Below, one piece after another: positions 44,324 through 53,003 of a stretch of DNA of 64,000 nt. This DNA is from Pyxidicoccus sp. MSG2 (GTDB lineage Bacteria; Myxococcota; Myxococcia; Myxococcales; Myxococcaceae). The position numbers were made by a program, and so were the translations under genes. Numbering within the stretch: the stretch's first letter is position 1; every line of letters starts with the position of its first letter. The DNA is taken from the NCBI RefSeq assembly GCF_026626705.1, contig NZ_JAPNKC010000001.1:10254001-10318000 (forward strand), written 5' to 3'. The notes below the pieces were generated by a model, which was not told the DNA's origin, made no database searches, and saw nothing but the letters and a program-made list of their open reading frames with translations.

Positions 44324-45097
44324 ATGCGAGTCCCTCTTGCACTTGCGCTGGGCGTGCTCGAGCTGGCTGCCGGCTGCGCTCCAGCCAGCCGCAGCGTCAC
44401 GGCCCAGGTTGCGACATCGCCCGAAGCGGACCTTCGAACCGAGCAGCTCGCACTGTTCGACCCGGCCCGGAGCCGCTCTGTTCCCCTTGTCCTGTACTTC
44501 CGGGACACGGCGGGGCCGCGCCCCAGGCTCAAGCTCGCGCTGCTCAGCCACGGCCACGGCGGCCAGTACACCGACTACTCCTTCATCGCCCGCAACCTGG
44601 TGGCCCATGGCTACTTCGTGGCCAGCATCCAGTACGAGCTGCCCGGCGACCCGCCCCTGGCCACCAGCGGCAAGCTTCGTGAAGCCCGCCGCCCGAACTG
44701 GGAGCAGGGCGTGCAGGACCTGCTCTTCGTGCGTCGGGCGCTGGCGCGGATGCACCCGGAGCTGGATGTGGAGCACCTGCTGCTGGTGGGCCATAGCAAC
44801 GGTGGCGACATCGCCATGCTGTTCGCTCACGAGCATGCGGCGCGGGTCGAGAAGGTCATCTCGCTCGACAACCGGCGCATGCCGCTGCCGCGCGCGCGGT
44901 CGCCACGAGTCCTCTCCATCCGCTCCAGCGACCAGGTGGCGGACGAGGGCGTGCTGCCTGACGTGGAAGAGCAACGCGCCTTGGGCATGAAGGTCATCCC
45001 GCTTTCCGGCACCCGCCACGACGACATGTGGGACGGGGCGACCGAAGCGCAGAAGCGGGAGATCAACGGAATCATCTCCGCCTTCCTGGAGGGCTGA
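44324..45097 (+). CDS. Alpha/beta-hydrolase lipoprotein
   Basis: 257 residues from ATG 44324. A signal peptide with lipobox LAAGC predicts an anchored envelope protein. The hydrolase fold follows: LALLSHGHGGQYTDYSFIARNLV (oxyanion region), VASIQYELPGD, LLVGHSNGGDIAM (nucleophile Ser in GHSNGG), VLSIRSSDQVADEG (acid region) and LSGTRHDDMWDGAT with the catalytic His. It belongs to the dienelactone hydrolase-like or PAF-acetylhydrolase-like esterases. Substrate unknown. No operon partner: the gene before it is divergent and a 553-bp gap follows. Confidence 0.82.
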   Translation: MRVPLALALGVLELAAGCAPASRSVTAQVATSPEADLRTEQLALFDPARSRSVPLVLYFRDTAGPRPRLKLALLSHGHGGQYTDYSFIARNLVAHGYFVASIQYELPGDPPLATSGKLREARRPNWEQGVQDLLFVRRALARMHPELDVEHLLLVGHSNGGDIAMLFAHEHAARVEKVISLDNRRMPLPRARSPRVLSIRSSDQVADEGVLPDVEEQRALGMKVIPLSGTRHDDMWDGATEAQKREINGIISAFLEG

Positions 45098-45650
45098 TTC
45101 AAGTCGCGGGTAGCTGCTGCGATTGTCGGGGACGCGCCTGCGCAGGGGCCGTGGACCGGGCCTTCCTCGCCACGCTCGGCGACAGACGCTCCCTCTGACG
45201 CCGCCGCCGGCTCGATTGCTGGCGGCACGTTCGTGGTCTCAGCCTCGGGGCGGCTCCGCCAGGTACTGCGCGGGCCGAGAAGTCCCTGCAATCGCGCGCA
45301 CTCCTGGGAACCAGGGATGTAATGGCCGCTTCATGCGCGGACTGCATCGGGTTTGACTTCGCCGCCGCCCGTCGCGAGGGAATCGAGAACCCGCGACCCC
45401 GAGCGGCCTCGCGACGCCAGTGAGACGCAGGTGTCTCGTGGCAACACCAGAGAGTTGCGTGCTCCACGCGTCAGGCAACCTCGCCGGAGCGGCGAAGCGG
45501 CGAGGACGGGCTCGGCCATGAGGGCCTACCCGCCGGGGATGGCAGGCGCTCCCTACCAGCCATGTCAGCCCTCTCCGGTAGAAGGGAATGGTGGAAGGAA
45601 CATTACTTCCACGGGACGGCCGCCCCGGAAGGGGGCAGGAGGGGTAGGGG
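45098..45650. other. Gap between hydrolase and TetR gene
   Basis: 553 bp without a convincing gene: open frames are short, Arg/Pro-rich and shift strands. It contains several inverted repeats: CCTCGCC/GGCGAGG (45479-45505), a bulged GTCGC...GCGAC pair near 45369-45394, and the palindrome at 45591-45612. Some sequences look like relics of structured repeats. The TetR promoter should lie in its last 100 bp. Confidence 0.5.
45591..45612. promoter_or_regulatory. Palindrome upstream of the TetR gene
   Basis: GTGGAAG-GAACATTA-CTTCCAC is a perfect 7-bp inverted repeat with an 8-bp centre, 38 bp upstream of the TetR start codon. It overlaps an imperfect GGAATG...CATTAC pair. Size and position fit a TetR autoregulatory operator. 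Confidence 0.55.
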
Positions 45651-47255
45651 ATGGGGTTCGCGGAGCATTACCTCTCGGGGATGATGCAGAGCTCGGCGGA
45701 GGTGCTGGGCCGGCATGGCTACGAGCACGTGAAGGCCGAGGAGCTGGCCCGGTCCGTGGGGATGTCGGTGGGCAGCTTGTACCGGCGCTACGGCAGCAAG
45801 CAGCACTTCGCCCAGACGGTGCGGAGCTTCCACGAGGACACCTTCTGCCGGGAGGTGGACTGGGCCTTCTTCTGCAAGCACGGGGCGGACGGCGTCAGCT
45901 TCCGCGAGGCCTTCTTCACCTTCTGGAATGCGCTGACGCACTGGGCGCTGGGGCTGCCCGGCCCTTTCGCCTTCGCCTTCCTGCACCGGCACCCGGAAGT
46001 CGAAGGGCAGCCGGCGCCCGGCAGTGCGGCGCGGGCCATGGTGCGAGAGGTGCTCCTGAAGGGAGAGCAGGAGGGGGCGCTGGTGCCCGGCTGCGCCCGG
46101 GTGGGCGAAGCGCTGGTGTGGGGCACGCTGGCGGAGTGGGTGCGCGTGCTGACGGAGAGAAACAAGGAGGTGTACCGGGAGGACGTCCTCGAATCGGCGG
46201 CGGCCCTCTGGCGCGCGCTGGCGAAGGCGGACGACTCTAGCGGCTCGCGTCGAGGCGGCACTCCTCCTGGTGCCGCTCAGCCCGAGTCACAGAGGGTTGT
46301 GGAAGACTCCGGCGGTTCCCGCGAGAGCGGCACGCCTCATGTTGCCGCTCAGTCCGAGCCAAAGACGGCGGTGGGCGGCTCTCGCGGCTCCCATGGGGGC
46401 GGCACTCCTCCTGGTTCCGCTCAGCCCGAGTCACAGACGGCAGTGGACGACCCAAGAGGGCCTCGTGAGGGTGGCCTTCTTCCTGGCGTTTCCTTGCGCG
46501 TCCTGCATGGAGCCATTGACGGCTGCCACACGGACGGCACGACGAAGCCATTGCGCGCGCGGGGGCGCCGCTTCAAAGACGGTGTCCATGGACCCGCGCC
46601 CTTCGAAGACGGACCCGTCCCACAACGTGCTCCACCAGCAGCACACGCGGCTGCCTCTGGACGTCATCTTCTCGCCGCGCAGTGTGGCGGTGGTAGGGGC
46701 CAGCGAGCGTCCGGGGAGCGTGGGGCGCACCGTCCTCTGGAACCTCATCAGCAATCCGTTCGGCGGCACCGTCTATCCCATCAACCCGCAGCGGCCCAAC
46801 GTGCTGGGCATCAAGGCGTGGCCGTCGCTGCGCTCGCTGCCGGAGCCGGTGGACCTGGCTGTCATCGTCACGCCCGCTGCGGTGGTGCCCGGCATCATCC
46901 GCGAGTGCGCGGAGCTGGGCGTTCGTGGCGCCATCATCATCTCCGCGGGCTTCAAGGAGACGGGCGCGGAGGGAGCGCGGCTGGAACGCGAAATCCTCGA
47001 GGTGGCGCAGGCGGCGCGCATTCGCATCATCGGTCCCAACTGCCTGGGCGTGATACGGCCAACGAGCGGCTTCAACGCGACGTTCGCCGGAGCCATGGCC
47101 CGGCCGGGCAACGTGGCCTTCATCAGCCAGAGCGGCGCGCTGCTCACCGCCATCCTCGACTGGAGCCTGCGCGAGGCGGTGGGCTTCAGCGCCTTCGTCT
47201 CGGTGGGTTCCATGCTGGACGTGGGCTGGGGAGACCTCATCGACTATCTGGCTGA
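45651..47255 (+). CDS. TetR family regulator whose frame runs into the next gene
   Basis: ATG 45651 has AGGAGG 8 bp upstream. Residues 1-60 are a TetR DNA-binding domain (SSAEVLGRHGYEHVKAEELA, GMSVGSLYRRYGSKQHFAQ); residues 60-195 are an all-helical ligand domain ending near RALAKADD (nt 46235). Then come three 24-residue Ser/Gly/Pro repeats (SGSRRGGTPPGAAQPESQ type) encoded by 72-bp tandem repeats. No stop is met in this frame until 47255, 668 bp inside the downstream Pat-like gene, where the translation is only a shadow. The real product may be 534 residues, or end near 46468 if a frameshift has occurred (the third forward frame, neither the TetR nor the Pat frame, has TGA at 46466). The TetR call is sure; the C-terminus is not. 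Confidence 0.65.
   Translation: MGFAEHYLSGMMQSSAEVLGRHGYEHVKAEELARSVGMSVGSLYRRYGSKQHFAQTVRSFHEDTFCREVDWAFFCKHGADGVSFREAFFTFWNALTHWALGLPGPFAFAFLHRHPEVEGQPAPGSAARAMVREVLLKGEQEGALVPGCARVGEALVWGTLAEWVRVLTERNKEVYREDVLESAAALWRALAKADDSSGSRRGGTPPGAAQPESQRVVEDSGGSRESGTPHVAAQSEPKTAVGGSRGSHGGGTPPGSAQPESQTAVDDPRGPREGGLLPGVSLRVLHGAIDGCHTDGTTKPLRARGRRFKDGVHGPAPFEDGPVPQRAPPAAHAAASGRHLLAAQCGGGRGQRASGERGAHRPLEPHQQSVRRHRLSHQPAAAQRAGHQGVAVAALAAGAGGPGCHRHARCGGARHHPRVRGAGRSWRHHHLRGLQGDGRGGSAAGTRNPRGGAGGAHSHHRSQLPGRDTANERLQRDVRRSHGPAGQRGLHQPERRAAHRHPRLEPARGGGLQRLRLGGFHAGRGLGRPHRLSG
46233..46448 (+). repeat. Three 72-bp tandem repeats
   Basis: Three imperfect 72-bp units (46233-46304, 46305-46376, 46377-46448) with cores GGCACTCCTCCTGGTKCCGC and CAGCCCGAGTCACAGA, plus a decayed fourth copy to about 46500. 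The unit length is divisible by three, so both the TetR frame and the upstream part of the Pat frame stay open across it. Confidence 0.8.
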
Positions 47256-49317
47256 TGACCCGATGACTCGCTCCATCCTCCTCTACATGGAGTCCATCGG
47301 TGACGCGCGAGCGTTCCTCTCCGCAGCGCGCGAGGTGGCGCTCACCAAGCCCATCATCGTCATCAAGGCGGGGCGCACCGCGCAGGCCGCGCAGGCCGCC
47401 GCGTCACATACGGGCACGTTGACGGGCAGCGACGAGGTGCTCAGCGCCGCCTTCCGTCGCACCGGCGTGCTGCGCGTGGACTCGATTGCCGACCTCTTCT
47501 ACATGGCGGAGACGCTGGCCCGGCAGCCCCGTCCCGCCGGACGCCGGCTCACCATCCTCACCAACGCGGGGGGCCCTGGCGTGCTCGCGACTGACGCGCT
47601 GGTGGCCGGGGGCGGCGAGGTGGCGGCGCTGACGGAGGACACGCGCAGGGCGCTCGACGGATTCCTGCCGCCGCAGTGGAGCCATGGCAACCCGGTGGAC
47701 ATCCTGGGTGACGCGGACCCGGAGCGCTACGCGAAGGCGCTGGAGGTGACGGGGAAGGACGCGAACAGCGACGGCCTGCTGGTCATCCTCACGCCGCAGG
47801 ACATGACCGAGCCCACGCAGACGGCGGATCGGCTCAAACCCTACGCGAAGCTGCACGGCAAACCGGTGCTGGCGAGCTGGATGGGGGGCTCGGAGGTGGC
47901 GGCGGGGGAGCGCATCCTCAACGACGCGGGCATCCCCACCTTCGGCTATCCGGACACGGCGGCGCGCATCTTCAATTACATGTGGCGGTATACGTACAAC
48001 CTGGCCGGCCTGTACGAAACGCCCACCCTGGCGGAGGAGCACGCGGAGGCCCGTGACGAAGCGCGCCGGCAGATTGACGAGGTCCGCGCGGCCGGACGCT
48101 CGCTGCTGACGGAGTACGAGTCGAAGAAGCTGTTGGCCGCTTACGGCATCCCCACGGTGGAGACGCGCCTGGCCCACACGGAGGACGAGGCGGTGACGGA
48201 GGCCGCGTCCCTGGGCTACCCGGTGGTGGTGAAGCTGCACTCGCGCACGGTGACGCACAAGACGGACGTGGGGGGCGTGCGGCTGAATCTTCCGGACGCG
48301 GACGCGGTGCGCGCGGCGTTCCGGGGCATCCGCGAGCGGCTGGCGGAGTTGGGGCAGGCGGAGGCGTTCGAGGGCGTGACGGTGCAGCCGATGGTGAAGC
48401 TGGACGGGTACGAGCTCATCGTCGGCAGCGGGCTGGACGCGCAATTCGGCCCGGTGCTGCTGTTCGGCGCGGGCGGCATCCTGGTGGAGGTGTTCAAGGA
48501 CCGGGCGCTGGGGCTGCCGCCGCTCAACACGACGCTGGCGCGGCGGATGATGGAGCAGACGCGCATCCATCAGGCGCTGCGTGGAGTGCGCGGGCGGCCA
48601 CCGGTGGACCTGGCGGCGCTGGAGCGGTTGATGGTGCGCTTCAGCCGGTTGGTGGTGGAGCAGCGCTTCGTGAAGGAGATCGACATCAACCCGCTGCTGG
48701 CTTCTCCGGAGCGGCTGCTCGCGCTGGATGCGCGTGTGGTGCTGCACCCGCCGACGGTGGCGGAGGCGGACCTGCCGAGGCTGGCGATTGAGCCGTATCC
48801 GCAGCAGTACGTGGCGCCCTACCGGATGACGAGCGGCGAGGAGGTGCTGCTGCGGCCCATCCGCCCGGAGGATGAGCCGCGGATGGGGGAGTTCCACCGG
48901 ACGCTGTCCGAGCACACGGTGTTCCTGCGTTACGCGGGACTGCTGCACGTCAACACGCGGGTGGCGCACGAGCGGCTGGCTCGCATCTGCTTCAACGACT
49001 ACGCGCGGGAGCTGGCGCTGGTGGCGGAGCGGAAGGACGGGTCGCTGCTCGGCGTGGGGCGGCTGACGCGGCTGCGGGGGACGCAGGATGCGGAGTTCGC
49101 CATCCTCATCAGCGACATCGCGCAGAAGCAGGGACTGGGCACGGAGCTGCTGCGCCGGCTGGTGGACGTGGGGCGGGACTGGGGGATGCAGCGAATCGTC
49201 GCGGACATCCTCGCGGGGAACCGGGCCATGCAGACCATCAGCCGGAAGCTGGGCTTCTCCATCCTCCCGCACGAGGAGCTGGCTCCGGACATGGTGAAGG
49301 CGGTGAAGGTGCTCTGA
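46588..49317 (+). CDS. Pat-like NDP-forming acyl-CoA synthetase/GNAT lysine acetyltransferase
   Basis: 909 residues from ATG 46588 (MDPRPSKTD), the start that best fits the family; the frame is open to 46270 but that lies within the repeat region. Domain order: CoA-binding/ligase (SVAVVGASERPGSVG, IGPNCLGVIRP, FISQSGALLTAI), the SHTG histidine at residue 274, ATP-grasp (LLTEYESKKLLAAYG, VVKLHSRTVTHKTDVGGV, VEVFKDRALGLPPL) and C-terminal GNAT (LRPIRPEDEPRM, LLGVGRLTR, QKQGLGTELLRRL). This is the architecture of Pat/PatZ enzymes that acetylate acetyl-CoA synthetase and other proteins. As I recall, enterobacterial Pat lacks the active histidine; here it is present, so ligase activity may remain. 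Confidence 0.88.
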   Translation: MDPRPSKTDPSHNVLHQQHTRLPLDVIFSPRSVAVVGASERPGSVGRTVLWNLISNPFGGTVYPINPQRPNVLGIKAWPSLRSLPEPVDLAVIVTPAAVVPGIIRECAELGVRGAIIISAGFKETGAEGARLEREILEVAQAARIRIIGPNCLGVIRPTSGFNATFAGAMARPGNVAFISQSGALLTAILDWSLREAVGFSAFVSVGSMLDVGWGDLIDYLADDPMTRSILLYMESIGDARAFLSAAREVALTKPIIVIKAGRTAQAAQAAASHTGTLTGSDEVLSAAFRRTGVLRVDSIADLFYMAETLARQPRPAGRRLTILTNAGGPGVLATDALVAGGGEVAALTEDTRRALDGFLPPQWSHGNPVDILGDADPERYAKALEVTGKDANSDGLLVILTPQDMTEPTQTADRLKPYAKLHGKPVLASWMGGSEVAAGERILNDAGIPTFGYPDTAARIFNYMWRYTYNLAGLYETPTLAEEHAEARDEARRQIDEVRAAGRSLLTEYESKKLLAAYGIPTVETRLAHTEDEAVTEAASLGYPVVVKLHSRTVTHKTDVGGVRLNLPDADAVRAAFRGIRERLAELGQAEAFEGVTVQPMVKLDGYELIVGSGLDAQFGPVLLFGAGGILVEVFKDRALGLPPLNTTLARRMMEQTRIHQALRGVRGRPPVDLAALERLMVRFSRLVVEQRFVKEIDINPLLASPERLLALDARVVLHPPTVAEADLPRLAIEPYPQQYVAPYRMTSGEEVLLRPIRPEDEPRMGEFHRTLSEHTVFLRYAGLLHVNTRVAHERLARICFNDYARELALVAERKDGSLLGVGRLTRLRGTQDAEFAILISDIAQKQGLGTELLRRLVDVGRDWGMQRIVADILAGNRAMQTISRKLGFSILPHEELAPDMVKAVKVL

Positions 49318-49679
49318 AGCTGGCGGAAGTGGCTCCTCGCGACGGGCGCCCCGAATCAAAAGGCCGGCCGCGCGGCTGCTCGCCGAGGAAGCGGGGGCCA
49401 CTGAAAAAAAGGCCGGGAAGGGTGAGGGAAAGGGGAGCACCCATCCCGGCCAGGGGACACTTCACCGGCTCCGGCACGTGGCGACATGCGCTTCCGCGTC
49501 GGGGCTGAGACCAAGACTGGGCCTTCTTCCAGCAAGTGCCCACTGGCCGCGGGTGCAACGGCCACGGGGCCATGGGTGGCCCCCTGTCGGGCAGGACACC
49601 GTTCTCCTTCACGCACCGTGCGCCAGCAGGCGATTTTTCACGGTGAGGGGGGCGCCCGCCGCCTAGAGTCCAGGGGGTG
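49318..49679. other. Gap between pat-like and helicase genes
   Basis: 362 bp. It holds the minus-strand terminator at 49404-49451 and GC-rich inverted repeats such as GGCCAC/GTGGCC near 49559-49580. Open frames here lack protein character. The helicase ribosome site (AGGGGG) is at the right edge. A minus-strand transcript is possible. Confidence 0.45.
49404..49451 (-). terminator. Intrinsic terminator on the minus strand
   Basis: Stem arms 49411-49424 and 49438-49451 pair over 13 of 14 positions (one A-A mismatch) around a 13-nt loop. On the minus strand the stem is followed directly by seven T (AAAAAAA at 49404-49410 on plus). No annotated minus-strand gene lies upstream of it in this gap. 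Confidence 0.7.
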
Positions 49680-52232
49680 ATGGCTACCTCAGAAGAGACG
49701 CAAGCCCCGCTCGCCGCCCTGCTGCCCAAGCCGGGAGAGCCACCCCTGGACGCGGATGAAATCCTCAACCGCTTCGTCGGCTACGTGTCGACGAACGGGC
49801 TGAGCCTCTACCCGGCCCAGGAAGAGGCCATCCTCGAGCTGCTGGCGGGCAAGCACCTGTTCCTCAAGACGCCCACCGGCTCCGGCAAGTCGCTGGTCGC
49901 CACCGCGCTCCACTTCAAGGCCATGGCCGAGGGCAAGGTCTCCTTCTACACCTGCCCCATCAAGGCCCTGGTCAACGAGAAGTTCTTCGCCCTCTGCGAC
50001 GCCTTCGGCGCCGAGAACGTGGGCATGCTCACCGGCGACGCGAGCATCAACCGCAACGCGAAGATTCTCTGCTGCACCGCCGAAATCCTCGCCAACCTCG
50101 CCCTGCGCGACGCGGGCGCCCGCGTGGACTACGTCGTCATGGACGAGTTCCACTACTACTCCGACAAGGAGCGCGGCGTGGCGTGGCAGTTGCCCCTCAT
50201 CGCCCTGCCGGACACCACCTTCCTCCTCATGTCCGCCACGCTGGGTCCCACCCACGTCATCGAGGAGAGCATCCAGAAGCTCACCGGCCGCGAGGTGGCC
50301 ACCGTGCGCAGCGACCAGCGCCCGGTGCCGCTGGACTTCGACTACCGCGAATCCGCCCTGCACGAGACGATTGAGGACCTCATCGCGCGCGGCAAGTACC
50401 CCATCTACCTGGTCAACTTCACCCAGCGCGCCGCCGCCGAGCAGGCGCAGAACCTCATGAGCGTGGACTTCTCCACCAAGGAGGAGAAGGAGGCCATCCG
50501 ACAGGCGCTGATGGACGCCCCCTTCGACACGCCCTACGGCAAGGAGTTCCAGCGCTTCCTCCGTCACGGCATCGGCATGCACCACGCGGGCCTGCTGCCC
50601 AAGTACCGGCTGCTGGTGGAGAAACTGGCCCAGGGCGGCCACCTCAAGGTCATCAGCGGCACGGACACGCTGGGCGTGGGCGTCAACATCCCCATCCGCA
50701 CCGTGCTCTTCACGCAGCTCTTCAAGTTCAACGGCGAGAAGCTGGCCACGCTGAGCGTGCGCGACTTCAAGCAGATTGCCGGCCGCGCGGGCCGCAAGGG
50801 CTTCGACACCCAGGGCAGCGTGGTGGCGCAGGCCCCCGAGTACGTCGTCGAGAACGTCAAGCAGGCCGCGAAGGAAGCCGCCGGCAAGAAGAAGGCCCCC
50901 AAGGCCAAGCCTCCGCAGAAGAACTTCGTCCAGTACGACCGCAACACCTTCGAGCGGCTCCAGAGCGGCATGCCCGAGCCGCTGGAGTCGCGCTTCTCCG
51001 TGTCGCACGGGATGATCCTCAACCTCCTGCAGAGCGACCACGAGACGGAGGGGCGCGGCGGCTACCGGCGGCTGGTGACGCTCATCCAGCGCTGCCATGA
51101 CTCGGAGTACCTGAAGCGACGGCATCTGAAGGAATCCGCCCGGGACTTCCGCACGCTGCGCGCCGCCGGCATCGTCGAGGTGGAGCGAGGGCAGAACGGC
51201 TCTGGCGCCCGGGTGAAGGTGGCGGGCGAGCTGCAGCACGACTTCAGCCTCAACCACACCCTGTCGCTGTACCTGCTGGAGACGCTGGAGCTCCTGGACC
51301 CCACCACGGAGACCTACGCGCTGGACGTGGTGTCGCTGGTGGAGTCCATCCTGGAGAATCCGGACGTGGTGCTCTACGCGCAGCTCAACCAGCTCAAGGG
51401 CGAGAAGGTCAACGAGCTGAAGGCGCAGGGCGTGGAGTACGACGACCGGATGGAGGAGCTGGACAAGCTGGAGTGGCCCAAGCCCAACCGCGAGTTCATC
51501 TACGGCACCTTCAACAAGTTCGCGGCGAAGCACCCGTGGGTGGGCGAGGAGAACATCCGCCCCAAGTCGGTGGTGCGGGACATGTTCGAGCGCTTCATGT
51601 CCTTCCACGACTACGTGCGCGAGTACGGCCTGCAGCGCAGCGAGGGTGTGCTGCTGCGCTACGTGAATGACGTCTACAAGACGCTGGTGCAGACGGTGCC
51701 CGAGCGCTTCCGCAACGAGGAGGTGGAGGACTTCGCCGACCACCTGCGCGCCACGCTGCGGCAGGTGGACTCCAGCCTCCTGGACGAGTGGGAGCGGATG
51801 AAGAACCCGGAGGCCGCCATCGCCGCGAAGCCGGTGGTGGAGCTCAAGCCGAAGGAGCTCACCGACGACCCGAAGGCCTTCGCCGCCCGCGTGCGCGAGG
51901 AGCTGCACCGGCTGCTCAGGGCGCTGGGGCAGAAGCGCTACATGGACGCGCTGGCCCTGCTGGACAACCCGCTGGGCGAGTGGACCGCGCCCAAGCTGGA
52001 GCAGGCCATGGTGCCGTACTTCGAGGAGCACAAGATGGTGGTGCTCACGCCCCAGGCCCGCAGGCCGGCCAACAGCTTCATCAAGGAGTCCGGCACGCGG
52101 CTGTGGGAGGCCCAGCAGCGCATCATGGACCCCGAGGGACATGGGGACTGGATGCTCGACTGTGAGATTGACCTGAGGGACCGCCGTATCGACGACGGCC
52201 CCATCCTCATGCTGCGGCGCATCGGCCCGTAG
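49680..52232 (+). CDS. Ski2-like DEAD/DEAH helicase with DUF3516
   Basis: 850 residues from ATG 49680 (GTG 49677 adjoins), ribosome site AGGGGGTG. Helicase motifs in order: LYPAQEEAI (Q-like), TPTGSGKS (Walker A), CPIKALVNEKF, VVMDEFHYYSD (DEFH in place of DEAH), LLMSATLG (motif III), GMHHAGLLPKYR, ISGTDTLGVGVNIPIRTV and IAGRAGRKGFDTQG (motif VI). Residues after about 500 match the DUF3516 region that follows such helicases in bacteria, including LRRIGP at the very end. Probably an ATP-dependent RNA helicase. The Pat-like gene ends 362 bp upstream. Confidence 0.88.
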   Translation: MATSEETQAPLAALLPKPGEPPLDADEILNRFVGYVSTNGLSLYPAQEEAILELLAGKHLFLKTPTGSGKSLVATALHFKAMAEGKVSFYTCPIKALVNEKFFALCDAFGAENVGMLTGDASINRNAKILCCTAEILANLALRDAGARVDYVVMDEFHYYSDKERGVAWQLPLIALPDTTFLLMSATLGPTHVIEESIQKLTGREVATVRSDQRPVPLDFDYRESALHETIEDLIARGKYPIYLVNFTQRAAAEQAQNLMSVDFSTKEEKEAIRQALMDAPFDTPYGKEFQRFLRHGIGMHHAGLLPKYRLLVEKLAQGGHLKVISGTDTLGVGVNIPIRTVLFTQLFKFNGEKLATLSVRDFKQIAGRAGRKGFDTQGSVVAQAPEYVVENVKQAAKEAAGKKKAPKAKPPQKNFVQYDRNTFERLQSGMPEPLESRFSVSHGMILNLLQSDHETEGRGGYRRLVTLIQRCHDSEYLKRRHLKESARDFRTLRAAGIVEVERGQNGSGARVKVAGELQHDFSLNHTLSLYLLETLELLDPTTETYALDVVSLVESILENPDVVLYAQLNQLKGEKVNELKAQGVEYDDRMEELDKLEWPKPNREFIYGTFNKFAAKHPWVGEENIRPKSVVRDMFERFMSFHDYVREYGLQRSEGVLLRYVNDVYKTLVQTVPERFRNEEVEDFADHLRATLRQVDSSLLDEWERMKNPEAAIAAKPVVELKPKELTDDPKAFAARVREELHRLLRALGQKRYMDALALLDNPLGEWTAPKLEQAMVPYFEEHKMVVLTPQARRPANSFIKESGTRLWEAQQRIMDPEGHGDWMLDCEIDLRDRRIDDGPILMLRRIGP

Positions 52233-52236
52233 GCGC

Positions 52237-52734
52237 TCAGGTCTCCGAGCCCGGGGCCCTGGGCGCATCCGTCGTCATCCCCGCGGCGGGAGCGGTGTCC
52301 GGCCCGGCCGGCGCCGCGTCCGCCACGTCCAGCTTCCCCGTGGCGTCGGGCGAGAGGACGAGCTGCCAGTCATGCGTGGCGAGGACGACGCGGTCCGTCT
52401 CGCAGCGGACCTCCATCTCCGCGTCCTCGACAGTCCAATCACCAATCCAGACCGTCGTCTTGCGGATGCACTCCTCGTCGCCGCACTCCTCCGTGTCCGC
52501 CACCCAGACGCGGCCTCCGGGGACGGCGGGGCAGGAGAGGGGCTCGGCGTAGCGGAGCAGCGGCGCGTCGGTGGCCTCGGGGTCCTCCATGAAGAACTGG
52601 GACTCGTCCACGGCGCCGGCCATCTCGTCGGGAGCGGCCTCCGTGTAGGGGGCCTCCTCCGTCTCGGCCAGGGCCACCGGCGCGGCCAGCCAGCCACACA
52701 GCAGCGTCACCTTCCAAACCCTCGTCGTCCACAT
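52237..52734 (-). CDS. Secreted hypothetical protein
   Basis: 165 residues from ATG 52734. The signal peptide TTRVWKVTLLCGWLAAPVALA is followed by a Glu-rich segment (ETEEAPYTEAAPDE). A central region has four Cys (SCPAVPGGRVW, EECGDEECIRKTTVW, EVRCETDRVVL) around Trp-rich strands, so a disulfide-stabilised beta domain is likely. The C-terminus is Ala/Pro/Asp-rich. No family recognised. It is convergent with the helicase (4 bp between stops) and divergent from the PEP carboxylase. Confidence 0.65.
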   Translation of the reverse strand: MWTTRVWKVTLLCGWLAAPVALAETEEAPYTEAAPDEMAGAVDESQFFMEDPEATDAPLLRYAEPLSCPAVPGGRVWVADTEECGDEECIRKTTVWIGDWTVEDAEMEVRCETDRVVLATHDWQLVLSPDATGKLDVADAAPAGPDTAPAAGMTTDAPRAPGSET

Positions 52735-53003
52735 GCCTCATGCTCCCTGCCGCGGGATGCGTCCCGTGGCTTACGGGAGGGGTGTTGTGCAAGGGGTGGA
52801 CCGGGCTTCCGTGTGGCCGTGGGGACACGGTGCCGAGGTCTCTCCCGGCGGCCGGCCAGACTGGAAGGAACGCTCATTCCGCGAGGCCTGCGCTTCGGGG
52901 TGGGAGGGCGTGGTGGCGGTCCGCACGCGCTTCGTCGGTTGCAGGGCGATTGCCGGTGAATACCCGGGCCGAAGACGCGGTGCGGCGTTACGGTTCCGGC
53001 CGT

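Noticed and set aside
45380..45400. T-arm-like sequence on the minus strand suggesting a tRNA
   Set aside because: The loop is 9 nt instead of 7 and no acceptor, D or anticodon arm can be drawn around it.
49689..52268. Minus-strand frame opposite the helicase
   Set aside because: Shadow frame caused by GC-rich third positions of the helicase codons.
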